Source of the DNA: Bacillota bacterium
GTDB taxonomy: Bacteria > Bacillota_E > RBS10-35 > JAJYVN01
Length of the DNA: 10,923 bases
NCBI GenBank assembly: GCA_021846605.1
Contig: JAJZWQ010000112.1
Coordinates: forward strand, 1-10,923
Reading direction: 5' to 3'
Positions 1 to 6,152 of this stretch are shown here, piece after piece (positions within the stretch are counted from its first letter, which is position 1; the number at the start of each line of letters is the position of its first letter). The position numbers were made by a program, and so were the translations under genes. The notes beneath the pieces were generated by a model, which worked only from the letters and a program-made list of their open reading frames with translations, was not told the origin of the DNA and did no database searches.

Positions 1-98
1 GGCGCGCCCGCATCGTTCCGCGCCACCCGCGGACGGCCCCGGCGCGCGCCCGCGGCGCAGCAGGCCGCCGCGGCCCGTCCTGGCAGGGGCGGCGACCC

Positions 99-126
99 TT
101 CCCACTTCCCACTTCCCACTTCCCAC
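99..126. repeat. 7-bp tandem repeat, TTCCCAC x4
   Basis: Four perfect head-to-tail copies of TTCCCAC are followed by ATCC. The minus strand reads GTGGGAA x4. The unit is not a multiple of three, so copy-number change would shift any frame crossing it. It looks like a simple-sequence tract prone to slippage. No function can be assigned. Confidence 0.9.
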
Positions 127-139
127 ATCCTTCGGGGCG

Positions 140-159
140 CCGCGGGCCTGGGCCCGCGG
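140..159. other. GC-rich perfect inverted repeat
   Basis: CCGCGGGCC pairs with GGCCCGCGG around a 2-base centre, giving a stem of 8-9 GC pairs. No T-run follows on either strand, so it is not a canonical intrinsic terminator. It could still act as a terminator-like structure or be a remnant of an element end. Confidence 0.45.
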
Positions 160-683
160 GAGCAGCGTCCGCCCGCGGCGGTGGCCCCGCTCCAGATTCA
201 CGCCGACGCCGCGCGGCCGCACCTGGTCGTGCCAGACCCCCGGCGCGAGCCGGTGCCCGCGGTAACACAGCCCGCGCATCCCGGCGTGGTCCAGCGCCGC
301 CGGCCGTGGCGCGCCCCCGCACAAGGGGGTCCGGCTCGGCGCAACGGGCCAGCACGCGCGCAGGCGGGCGCGGGCCACCTCTGGCGACTGATGCGCCGCC
401 CGCGCCATCAGATCATACCGCGCCCTGTACGGGTGGTGTCAGCCGTTGCCCGATTTGCACGATACACTGGACGCAGCGACCCGCGCGCGGGTTCCAGCAG
501 CGCCGGCGGTGGGCGGCGCGCGGCCGGGTTGCCCCCATGGCCCTCGAGTTCGGCCATCGCCCCCCGCGCCGCGCAGAAATACGCGCTGGCGTAGGCAACG
601 AGTGCCCGTTTTGCCTGAAAGCTCCGAACATCCGTCAGCACCAACGGGAAGAGCAGGTAGGCCGCCCCCAGGTCGGTTGTCGC

Positions 684-1403
684 CTACCCCTCCGGCAGCA
701 CGCACCGCTTCGGAGCGCACGGCAGAGGATAGCAGACAGGCTCCGCCCCACCGGTGGCCACCGGGCACGGCGGGCACGACCGTTCTACTGGAATCACCCG
801 CACCACGCCCACCGTCAATCTCCCCTCGGCGATGCTCCAGGAGCCGACCACCGTCGCCGCGGTACCGCTTGGTTCGTCCACGCTGCCTGTCAACCCCACC
901 GTCCCCTCCGGGGTTGTCAACTCGGTTGCTGTCCCCGCGTGCTCGATCACACCTCGCACGGCCATCTGCCCCGACGCAAGGGGGCCCACGTTCCCCCACA
1001 CCTCGCACACCGGCCAGCACGCGGGAATGGTTCCGGCCGCCCGGACCAGCGGACAGGCGATACCCGCCCCCGTCGCGCCCGTGGTCCCCGCACTACCCGC
1101 TGACCCAGACACGGCCTTCGCGCTGCCGCTTCCGCTGGACGACACCCGGACCTCCGGGGAACTGTAGGCATCGGACACCAGCGAACCCACTCTCGTCTCC
1201 ACGCCTACCGTCCCCCCGGAAAACCGCGCTGCGGCGGCCGGACTTGCCGCGACAGAACCCTGCGCCGCGCCCGCGGCGGTTCCCCCGCGTCCTCCTCCCG
1301 CAGCGGCCCCAATCGCGGACACCGGCGCCGCCGAGGCCCCGATCGTCAGCGCCAACACCACCGCCATCCCCACCGCGACCCGCGGCCTCCACACCGCACC
1401 CAC
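684..1403 (-). CDS. Exported cysteine-rich hypothetical protein
   Basis: A 239-residue protein with a clear Sec-type signal peptide: arginines near the N-terminus (WRPRV), a hydrophobic core (VAVGMAVVLALTIGA) and a likely cleavage site after APVSA at about residue 29. A low-complexity Ala/Gly/Ser linker follows to about residue 110. The C-terminal half has eight cysteines, several in CxxC or CxxxC spacing (PACWPVC, RSCPPC, CYPLPC), around a beta-rich core of alternating Gly/Val/Thr (for example TPEGTVGLTG) that resembles a small OB-like barrel. The cysteines are probably disulfide-bonded after export. The start is uncertain: GTG 1403 directly abuts a GGGGG tract, while GTG 1394 is better spaced from it. 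The gene is divergent from the Nudix gene. No specific family is recognised. Confidence 0.7.
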   Translation of the reverse strand: MGAVWRPRVAVGMAVVLALTIGASAAPVSAIGAAAGGGRGGTAAGAAQGSVAASPAAAARFSGGTVGVETRVGSLVSDAYSSPEVRVSSSGSGSAKAVSGSAGSAGTTGATGAGIACPLVRAAGTIPACWPVCEVWGNVGPLASGQMAVRGVIEHAGTATELTTPEGTVGLTGSVDEPSGTAATVVGSWSIAEGRLTVGVVRVIPVERSCPPCPVATGGAEPVCYPLPCAPKRCVLPEG

Positions 1404-1570
1404 CCCCCTGGGTCAGTCCCTTCGCTCCACATCGACGAAAATCGTCCGCCGACGGTTCCAGGCCCGGCGTGGCGCCCCGCGCCGTCGGGGTCGGCCGCCA
1501 GCGAGAAGGCGCCGTCGGTCCCATCCCCCGTCCGCCCCCGTTCTCCCGCCGCGCGGCGGCGCCTTGGGGG

Positions 1571-1582
1571 TATCATGGCCCC
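1571..1582 (+). promoter_or_regulatory. Candidate -10 for a leaderless Nudix transcript
   Basis: TATCAT at 1571-1576 lies six bases before the Nudix ATG, and no convincing Shine-Dalgarno sequence sits at normal spacing. This arrangement would fit transcription starting at or next to the ATG. No clear -35 hexamer is found at 16-18 bp upstream, so the call is tentative. Confidence 0.35.
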
Positions 1583-2065
1583 ATGCAAGCCACGCCTGCC
1601 CGCCGCCGCCCGACCTGCCGCGCCCGCCTGGTCCTCCTCCGGCCCGGCCCCGAGGGCGAGGAGGTGCTGCTCGTCCACCATCGGCGCCCCGAGCGCTCCT
1701 TCTGGTGCTTCCCCGGGGGCGGCGTCGAGCCGGGCGAGACCTTGGCCGCCGCGGCGCGGCGCGAAGCGCGCGAGGAGGTCGGGCTCTCCCCCGAACTGGA
1801 GGGCGTCGTCTACCTGCAGGACCGTCCTGGCGCGGACGCCCTGGATGTCTTCTTCCTGGCGCGGGTGCCCGCCGGCGCCGCGGCCACGCTGGGCGCGGAC
1901 CCCGAGCGGACCGGCGCGGCCGCGGTGCTGGCCGCGGTGCGCTGGATACCGCTGGCCCGGTTGGGGGAACTGGACGTGCTGCCCCCCGGTCTGGCGGCCG
2001 GCCTGGCCACCGGCCGCCAGGGGACCTGGGGCCGCCTGCCCGAGCCGGAGAGCGCCGAGGCCTGA
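1583..2065 (+). CDS. Nudix hydrolase
   Basis: A 160-residue protein with the complete Nudix box GX5EX7REUXEEXGU at about residues 50-72 (GGVEPGE, then REAREEVGL). These residues bind the divalent metal and catalyse cleavage of a nucleoside diphosphate linked to another group. The upstream strand (LVLLRPG, VLLVHH) and the FPGGGVEPGE turn are typical of the fold, and the length suits a single-domain Nudix protein. The frame is open far upstream, but conserved sequence begins only near this ATG. The substrate cannot be told from sequence; house-cleaning of damaged nucleotides or nucleotide sugars are the usual roles. It converges on the DinB-like pseudogene, with 13 bp between the stop codons. 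Confidence 0.9.
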   Translation: MQATPARRRPTCRARLVLLRPGPEGEEVLLVHHRRPERSFWCFPGGGVEPGETLAAAARREAREEVGLSPELEGVVYLQDRPGADALDVFFLARVPAGAAATLGADPERTGAAAVLAAVRWIPLARLGELDVLPPGLAAGLATGRQGTWGRLPEPESAEA

Positions 2066-2078
2066 CCCCCTCCACCCC

Positions 2079-2455
2079 TCAGCGCCCGGGCAGCGGAATG
2101 TAGACGACCTCCCGCCCCTGGATCGCGCGGCGCTCGGCCAGGCGCGCCGGGTCCAGCGCGGCGCTGACGGCGTCGACGTCGGCGAAGGTCGACGCCGTCA
2201 GCGCCTGCAGTTCACGGCCGTCCAGGGCCCCGCGCCCCGGGTTCGGTCGTCCACCGCGCCGCCGAATTCGGCGTGGAAACGCTGGCGCAGCAAACCACAG
2301 GTGTGCACCACCAGGTTGCCCACGCTGTTGCTCTCGGCGTTGGGGCGCCACGCCAACTCCTCCGGCCCCAGGCGCCCGAGCGTGGTGTGCAACCGCTCCC
2401 CCATGGTCTGCATGCCGGCGCCCGCCCGGGCGATCACCAGGGCCCCGGCGTCCAT
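2079..2455 (-). pseudogene. DinB/DUF1572-like protein, frameshifted and shortened
   Basis: The first ~75 codons from ATG 2455 read as the N-terminal half of a DinB-superfamily helical-bundle protein of the DUF1572 type: a leading helix, then LAWRPNAESNSVGNLVVH with the metal-ligand-type His, then LRQRFHAEFGG. This frame ends at 2198 in unrelated sequence. Sense resumes in another minus frame (GRELQAL, TFADVDAVSAALDPARLAERRAIQGREV) up to the TGA at 2079, so a frameshift lies at about 2220-2245. The family normally continues with a His-containing helix (HVVEH-like) and a second half. Here IQGREV runs straight into VYIPLPGR and stops, which suggests an internal or terminal deletion. No RBS precedes the ATG, and a HEARO-like element lies 32 bp upstream and may have displaced the promoter. 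Confidence 0.7.
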
Positions 2456-2487
2456 AAATCACGCGGCGCGGGGACTGTCGCCTTCAG

Positions 2488-2679
2488 GTCTGCCGCCCGG
2501 TAAAATGCTCGCAGCACAACCGGAGAGGAGACGCCGCCCAAAGGCACCGGCTTGCCGGAAAACCGCTTCGGGCACATGGCTCCGGATCGCTCCTCTCCTT
2601 GCCGGGATGGCTACACGCGACCCCGGCGGGTCGCGTCAACCGGCCGAACGTCCAGCGATCCAGCCGGACAAGCCGACGG
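2488..2679 (+). ncRNA. HEARO / IscB omega-RNA-like structured RNA, copy 1
   Basis: This 192-nt sequence occurs again at 6482-6672. The first 79 bases are identical, and only four substitutions and three single-base indels follow. It looks like a structured RNA: a pseudoknot-rich GC core, conserved unpaired A-rich pieces (GGTAAAATGCTCGCAGCAC near the 5' end, GGAAAACCGC mid-way, GGCTACACG), a 7-bp hairpin GCGACCC/GGGTCGC at 2615-2632, and a terminal hairpin GTCC/GGAC at about 2650-2668. From memory this layout matches HEARO RNA, the omega-RNA that guides IscB. In that family the guide comes from the sequence just 5' of the scaffold, here about 2472-2487. No IscB gene follows. I could not run a covariance search. 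Confidence 0.7.
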
Positions 2680-2706
2680 TCGTTGACCAGAGAGACGCGG
2701 CGCAAG

Positions 2707-2727
2707 CCCCCGGCGTCAGCCGTGGGG
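2707..2727. repeat. Element-end hairpin A
   Basis: CGGC pairs with GCCG around a GTCA loop. A C/T mismatch follows, then CCCC pairs with GGGG. The same 21-bp structure recurs at 2874-2894 in the same orientation with two loop differences. Such imperfect hairpins are the ends recognised by TnpA of IS200/IS605 elements. Confidence 0.7.
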
Positions 2728-2760
2728 ACAAGCCGACCCATTTCCTCCTTGCGTGGTATC

Positions 2761-2769
2761 TGCTATAAT
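2761..2769 (+). promoter_or_regulatory. Extended -10 promoter of the tnpB remnant
   Basis: TGC precedes a consensus TATAAT at 2764-2769, an extended -10. TTTCCT, 17 bp upstream, is a weak -35. The ATG of the tnpB remnant starts seven bases after the -10, so the transcript would be essentially leaderless and would run through the right-end segment. Confidence 0.6.
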
Positions 2770-2776
2770 GCAACGC

Positions 2777-2821
2777 ATGGAGCGCAAGGCATACAAGTAC
2801 CGCTTCTACCCCACCGCGTGA
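2777..2821 (+). pseudogene. tnpB: TnpB N-terminal remnant, 14 codons
   Basis: The 14 codons encode MERKAYKYRFYPTA followed by TGA. K-x-YKYRFYPT is the characteristic start of TnpB proteins (usually followed by PEQ and about 350-400 residues with a RuvC-like nuclease domain). Everything after the first beta strand is gone and the frame closes at once, so this is the scar of an internal deletion that kept the start and the right end of the element. It cannot encode a nuclease. The peptide might still be made, since promoter and start codon are intact. Confidence 0.75.
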
Positions 2822-2904
2822 GGTGGGCGGACCCCGGCGAAGCAGGAAGCCCGGGTGAGCGATTACCGGGACTCCCCCGGCTTGAGCCGTGGGGAGGAGG
2901 TCAA
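2822..2904 (+). mobile_element. Right end, possible partial TnpB omega-RNA scaffold
   Basis: This segment follows the truncated tnpB and contains two stems: CCCGG/CCGGG (about 2850-2870) and hairpin B at 2874-2894 (CGGC/GCCG with CCCC/GGGG). It then ends GGAGGAGGTCAAC. In IS200/IS605 elements the RNA used by TnpB comes from the 3' end of the element, and its guide is the flanking DNA just beyond. Here that flank would be about 2905-2925, the 3' end of the methyltransferase gene. Only ~83 nt of scaffold remain, which may be too short to work. Confidence 0.5.
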
Positions 2905-3663
2905 CTACCCATCCTCCCGTTCGGCGGCCTTGCGCGCCACGCAGAGAAAGCGCTCGCTCTCGCTGCGCAGCGCGTTCAGTTCCAGATCGCCCAGCGCCAG
3001 CACCTCCAGGCCGGCGGCCTCCAGGAGTTCCCGCACCTCGGCGATCGGGTAGGCGCGCTCGCGGTGCACCTCCCGGATGCGGCGGTACGCCCCGCCGGGC
3101 TGACGCACGAAGGCGTTGAGCACCAGGGTGTTCACGTCGGTCTCATGGTCGTAGCTCGTCTGCCAGGTCAGCAGGAGGTCGTCGGCCGGCTCCTCGACAC
3201 GCTCGCCGGTGCCCCACTCCTCGGCCAGGCCCGCCCGGGTGTTCATATCGAAGATGAAGAGCCCGTCGGGCACCAGGCACTCCCGCACCCCCCGCAGCAC
3301 CGCGGCCAGATCCTCACGCGTCAGCATGTAGTTGAGGCCGTCATACATGCAGGTCACGGCGTCCAGCGGTCGGCCGATCAGGAAGTTGCGCGCGTCGGCC
3401 TGCAGCCACTGGACGGCCACCCCGGCCGCCCGCCCCTTGGCCTGCGCCTCGGCCAGCATGCGCGCGGACACGTCGATCCCCGTGAGATCGTACCCCTGCT
3501 GCGCCAGGTAGACGGCGGCGTCCCCGGTACCGCAGGCCAAATCGCACACGCGGCCGGAGGGCTTGCCGAACCGCCGCAGCAGGCCCGCGATCCGCGGCGC
3601 CATCTCGTGGCTGAACCGGGTGAAGCCCGCACGCTCGTAAATCTCGGCGAGGTCCTCATACAT
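2905..3663 (-). CDS. Class I SAM-dependent methyltransferase
   Basis: A 252-residue protein with a Rossmann methyltransferase core. Motif I, VCDLACGTGDAAVYLAQ, lies at about residues 39-55 and binds the methionine part of SAM. GIDVS at 62-66 supplies the acidic residue for the ribose, and a motif near QADARNF (88-94) contacts the adenine. MYDGLNYM follows at about 106-113, as in small-molecule methyltransferases of the Methyltransf_25/11 type. The substrate is unknown. It is the third gene of the T-box operon, 21 bp after the prephenate dehydrogenase stop, with GGAG about ten bases before its ATG. The C-terminus is odd: the last base of its TAG stop appears to belong to the adjoining mobile-element end, so the native C-terminus may have been altered. 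Confidence 0.85.
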   Translation of the reverse strand: MYEDLAEIYERAGFTRFSHEMAPRIAGLLRRFGKPSGRVCDLACGTGDAAVYLAQQGYDLTGIDVSARMLAEAQAKGRAAGVAVQWLQADARNFLIGRPLDAVTCMYDGLNYMLTREDLAAVLRGVRECLVPDGLFIFDMNTRAGLAEEWGTGERVEEPADDLLLTWQTSYDHETDVNTLVLNAFVRQPGGAYRRIREVHRERAYPIAEVRELLEAAGLEVLALGDLELNALRSESERFLCVARKAAEREDG

Positions 3664-3684
3664 CCCCGTGACGCTCCGCCCCCT

Positions 3685-4794
3685 CTAGCGGCGTTGCACG
3701 CGGTAGCCGAGTTCGCCCAGCGCCGCCAGCGCGGCGCCGGCCTGCGCCTCCTCCGCGAACCCCAGGCGCAGTGTCCCCCCCTCACCCTCGCGCAGCCGCA
3801 GGATCTCGATGTCCTGGACGTTGATGCCCCGGTCGCCCAGCGCGCCGCACAGGGCCCCGATGACGCCGGGACGGTCGGGCACGAAGAGCACGAGATCATG
3901 ATAGCCCGGCAGCAGCCCCTTCTGGCGGGCGGGGACGCGCTGGCGCACCGCGCCCGCGCGGTCGAAGTGCGCCCGCAGCGCCGGGGCGTCCTCCGCGGCC
4001 ACCGCGGCGCGGATCTCCCCCAGCCGGCCGGCCAGGGTGTCGATCGCGGCCAGCACCGGGCCGCGATTGGTGGTCAGCACGTCCAGCCACATGCTGGCCG
4101 GACTCTGGGCGATGCGGGTCGTGTCGCGGAACCCCCCGCCCGCCAGCGAGAGCAGGCCGGCGTCCCGCGCCTCGCCCTCCCCGGCCGTCTCGGCCAGCGC
4201 CACGGCCGCCAGCTGCGGCAGGTGGCTGATCAGGGCCACCCGCGCGTCGTGGCGCTGCGGATCCAGGCGCAACGGGTGCGCGCCCGTGGCCATCACCAAC
4301 GCGGTGATCCGCTCCAACTGGGCCGGGGGCACCGTGGGCCCCGGACACAGGGCCCACACCGCCTGTTCAAAGAGATAGGGGTCGGCGGCCTCGACCCCGG
4401 CGCGTTCCGAGCCGGCCATCGGATGCCCGCCGATGAACGTCGCCCCGTCAGGGGGCAGTTCGGCGGCCATGCGTTCCGCCATGGCCACCTTGGTGCTGCA
4501 CACGTCCGTGATGAGCGCCTGCGGCGCCGCCAGCCGCGCCACCTGGGGGACCAACTCCAGACACGTGCGCACCGGGGCCGCCAGGACCACCAGGTCCGCG
4601 CCGGCCAGGGCCGCCGGCACATCGGGCGCGACCTCGTCGATCACCCCGAGTTCCAGGGCGCGCCCCAGCCGCTCTGGGGAACGCCCGCACCCCACCACGC
4701 GGCCCACGGCCCCCTGCTCCCGCCAGCGCAGCGCCAGGGAGCCGCCGATCAGCCCGACCCCGATGATCACCGCGCGCTGGGCGAGCAGCGCCAT
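3685..4794 (-). CDS. tyrA: Prephenate dehydrogenase with C-terminal ACT domain
   Basis: This 369-residue enzyme oxidatively decarboxylates prephenate to 4-hydroxyphenylpyruvate, the committed step to tyrosine. The NAD(P)-binding Rossmann motif GVGLIGGSLA is at residues 12-21. DVCSTK at 97-102 and GGHPMAGSE at 122-130, with the conserved His124, form the active site, and LISHLPQ at 188-194 is the typical dehydrogenase helix. Residues 298-369 (DLVLFVPDRPGVIGAL onwards) form an ACT domain, commonly a site of allosteric feedback by tyrosine. The length is normal for the ACT-containing Bacillota form. It starts 27 bp after the DAHP synthase stop, with purine tracts GGGGAGAAGGGGAGAG before the ATG, and is co-transcribed from the T-box promoter. 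Confidence 0.95.
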   Translation of the reverse strand: MALLAQRAVIIGVGLIGGSLALRWREQGAVGRVVGCGRSPERLGRALELGVIDEVAPDVPAALAGADLVVLAAPVRTCLELVPQVARLAAPQALITDVCSTKVAMAERMAAELPPDGATFIGGHPMAGSERAGVEAADPYLFEQAVWALCPGPTVPPAQLERITALVMATGAHPLRLDPQRHDARVALISHLPQLAAVALAETAGEGEARDAGLLSLAGGGFRDTTRIAQSPASMWLDVLTTNRGPVLAAIDTLAGRLGEIRAAVAAEDAPALRAHFDRAGAVRQRVPARQKGLLPGYHDLVLFVPDRPGVIGALCGALGDRGINVQDIEILRLREGEGGTLRLGFAEEAQAGAALAALGELGYRVQRR

Positions 4795-4821
4795 CTCTCC
4801 CCTTCTCCCCGGGCGGCGGCC

Positions 4822-5844
4822 TCAGGCGGTCCGGCCCACGGCGCCGGCCACGGCGCGCACCTGCTGCATCAGGGTCTCGAAGGCCTTCAGCGGTAGCGTT
4901 TGCGCCGCGTCGGACAGCGCCTCGGACGGATTGGGGTGCGCCTCGATGATCAGGCCGTCCGCCCCCACCGCGATGCCCGCCCGGGCCAGGGCGGGCACCA
5001 GGGACGCCTTCCCCGTCCCGTGGCTGGGATCCACGAGCACCGGCAGGTGGCTGAGCTCCTTGGCCAGCGGAACAGCGTTCAGGTCCATGGTGAAGCGGGT
5101 GCCGGTCTCGAAGGTGCGGATCCCCCGCTCGCAGAGGATCACCTGGTAGTTGCCGCCGGAAAGCAGGTATTCGGCCGCCATCAGCCACTCCTGCACGAGG
5201 GCCGACATCCCGCGCTTGAGCATCACCGGCTTGCGGCACTGCGCCGCCTCACGCAGCAGTTCGAAGTTCTGCATGTTGCGGGTGCCGATCTGCAGGCAGT
5301 CGGCGTACGAGGCCACCAACTCCACCTGGTCGGGGCGCATGACCTCGGTGACGACCGGCATGCCGGTCTCCTCCCGCACCGCGGACAGCAGCCGCAGGCC
5401 CTCCTCGCCCAGGCCGTGGAAACCGTAGGGTGAGGTGCGCGGCTTGAAGGCGCCCCCGCGCAAGACCCGCGCCCCGGCGGCCCGCACCGCGCGCGCCGTC
5501 TCCAGCAACTGGTCGTAGCTCTCCACCGAGCAGGGCCCGGCCATCACCACGACCTCGTTCCCCCCGACCGGCACCCCGCCCACGTCCACGACGGTCGGCT
5601 CCTGGTGGAACTCGCGGCTGGCCAGCTTGAACGGCTGGCGGATTGGTACCACGCGCTCGACCCCCCCCATGGCCGTCACCGCATCCACGTCGGCGGACGA
5701 CAACGCGGACTTGTCCCCGATGGCGCCGATCACGGTGCGTTCCGCCCCTCGGCTGAGGTGCACGCCGAAGCCCAATTGCTGCAACCGTTCCGAGACGCGC
5801 GCGATCTGAGCCTCATCGGCGCCGGATTCCATCACAACGATCAC
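4822..5844 (-). CDS. aroF: 3-deoxy-7-phosphoheptulonate (DAHP) synthase
   Basis: This 340-residue enzyme condenses phosphoenolpyruvate and erythrose 4-phosphate, the first step of the shikimate pathway. An N-terminal ferredoxin-like regulatory domain (about residues 1-70, with GFGVHLSRG and RTVIGAIGD) precedes the TIM barrel. Motifs seen are MAGPCSVES at 101-109 (metal Cys105), GGAFKPRTSPYGF, QIGTRNMQN, LKRGMS, VDPSHGTG (metal His275) and EAHPNPSEALSD. This is the type I-beta form found in Bacillota and Thermotoga. I chose GTG 5844 because the conserved N-terminus (VIVVM) begins there and GGGGGAGG lies nine bases upstream. The frame extends to 5928, but that part overlaps the T-box and terminator. 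First gene of the operon. Confidence 0.95.
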   Translation of the reverse strand: MIVVMESGADEAQIARVSERLQQLGFGVHLSRGAERTVIGAIGDKSALSSADVDAVTAMGGVERVVPIRQPFKLASREFHQEPTVVDVGGVPVGGNEVVVMAGPCSVESYDQLLETARAVRAAGARVLRGGAFKPRTSPYGFHGLGEEGLRLLSAVREETGMPVVTEVMRPDQVELVASYADCLQIGTRNMQNFELLREAAQCRKPVMLKRGMSALVQEWLMAAEYLLSGGNYQVILCERGIRTFETGTRFTMDLNAVPLAKELSHLPVLVDPSHGTGKASLVPALARAGIAVGADGLIIEAHPNPSEALSDAAQTLPLKAFETLMQQVRAVAGAVGRTA

Positions 5845-5879
5845 CGCAGGCGCCCTCCCCCAAAGATCTGCGGCAACGC

Positions 5880-5914
5880 AAAAAACCCCCGTCCCCTGAC
5901 GTAGGGGCGGAGGT
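5880..5914 (-). terminator. T-box regulated intrinsic terminator
   Basis: On the minus strand a stem CCCCT/AGGGG (loop ACGTC), extended by CCG/CGG across a bulged A, is followed by GGG and six Ts. It directly follows the conserved T-box sequence and lies 36 bp before the DAHP synthase start. Pairing of the T-box strand in the alternative antiterminator would prevent it from forming. Confidence 0.9.
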
Positions 5915-6147
5915 CTCCGCGGTACCACCCTAATCGGCCGGCACAGGCGCCAGCCATCTCTTCCCCGCTTGGCGCGGGGATCCCCGTTAACGGAGGGTCC
6001 GTCCCCCCATACTAGCGGCCCGGCGGCCGCGTTCCGGGCGGGATGCCTAGGGGTGTATTCACGCGCGCGCGCCGCCGGGTTCGCACCCTCCCCGGCTCTC
6101 TGCGGACCGCAGCCGCGTTACTCTGCCCCATCTTCGGCAGATATTGT
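5880..6147 (-). ncRNA. T-box riboswitch, tyrosine type
   Basis: The leader contains the hallmark T-box sequence AGGGTGGTACCGCGG (5931-5917, minus), whose TGGT part pairs with the NCCA end of uncharged tRNA. It also has a CCGTTA motif near 5993, a stem III candidate CCCCGC/GCGGGG (5979-5963), and a distal stem I region GAGAGCCGGGG...GGGTGCGAACCCGG (about 6103-6074). The 3' side of stem I carries GTGAATACACCCC; UAC (6057-6055) followed by A fits the specifier position and encodes tyrosine. Uncharged tRNA-Tyr would therefore stabilise the antiterminator and switch on the DAHP synthase, prephenate dehydrogenase and methyltransferase genes. The T-box identity is firm. The Tyr assignment rests on reading the specifier loop by eye but agrees with the downstream tyrA. 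Confidence 0.9.
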
Positions 6148-6152
6148 TCTCG

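Larger units (their letters stand above)
1..683. other. GC-rich stretch with no convincing gene
   Basis: Several overlapping frames are open here, but none shows a recognisable domain, an RBS or a plausible composition; long open frames are expected by chance at this GC content. On the minus strand, the frame that continues after the TAG of the exported-protein gene reads through about 90 further codons, including a hydrophobic patch (AAYLLFPLVL, near 645-670). A second minus-strand frame starts near 398 after a TATGAT hexamer and begins RYDLMARAAHQSPEVARARL, which resembles the helical N-terminus of some transposases, but it loses sense within about 25 residues. Both are best treated as possible gene debris. 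The stretch also holds the 7-bp repeat and the hairpin listed separately. Confidence 0.5.
2683..2904 (+). mobile_element. Internally deleted IS200/IS605-type (TnpB) element
   Basis: The cluster contains, in order, a TTGAC pentamer (2683-2687), a hairpin (2707-2727), an extended -10 with an ATG and 14 TnpB-like codons, and a right-end-like segment with a second near-identical hairpin (2874-2894), ending in GGTCAAC. TTGAC-type target motifs, subterminal hairpins and TCAAC-type right ends are known for IS200/IS605 elements. Nearly all of tnpB is missing and there is no tnpA, so it could only move if a transposase is supplied in trans. The left boundary is an inference: hairpin 2707-2727 could instead be the right end of the HEARO element. 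The right end runs into the stop codon of the methyltransferase gene. Confidence 0.6.

Noticed and set aside
307..400. Minus-strand transposase N-terminus (RYDLMARAAHQSPEVARARL)
   Set aside because: Only about 20 residues look plausible and no frame continues as a transposase; kept only as possible debris.
446..1582. Long plus-strand extension upstream of the Nudix protein
   Set aside because: The frame is open to 446, but the sequence is Pro/Arg-rich, shows no domain and overlaps the exported-protein gene. Conserved Nudix sequence begins after ATG 1583.
2488..2679. Repeat pair as a CRISPR array or group II intron
   Set aside because: There are only two copies 4 kb apart with no short regular repeats or spacers, and no intron domain V or reverse transcriptase is seen.
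2599..4896. 765-codon plus-strand open frame
   Set aside because: It lies antisense to the prephenate dehydrogenase and methyltransferase genes, whose motifs are unmistakable; the frame is a high-GC shadow rich in Arg, Pro, Gly and His.
5845..5928. Extra 28 N-terminal codons of the DAHP synthase
   Set aside because: They are translated from the T-box and terminator; the family N-terminus starts at GTG 5844, which has a good ribosome-binding tract.
5880..6147. Trp or Phe specificity for the T-box
   Set aside because: The codon at the specifier position reads UAC followed by A; no UGG, UUC or UUU was found at that place.
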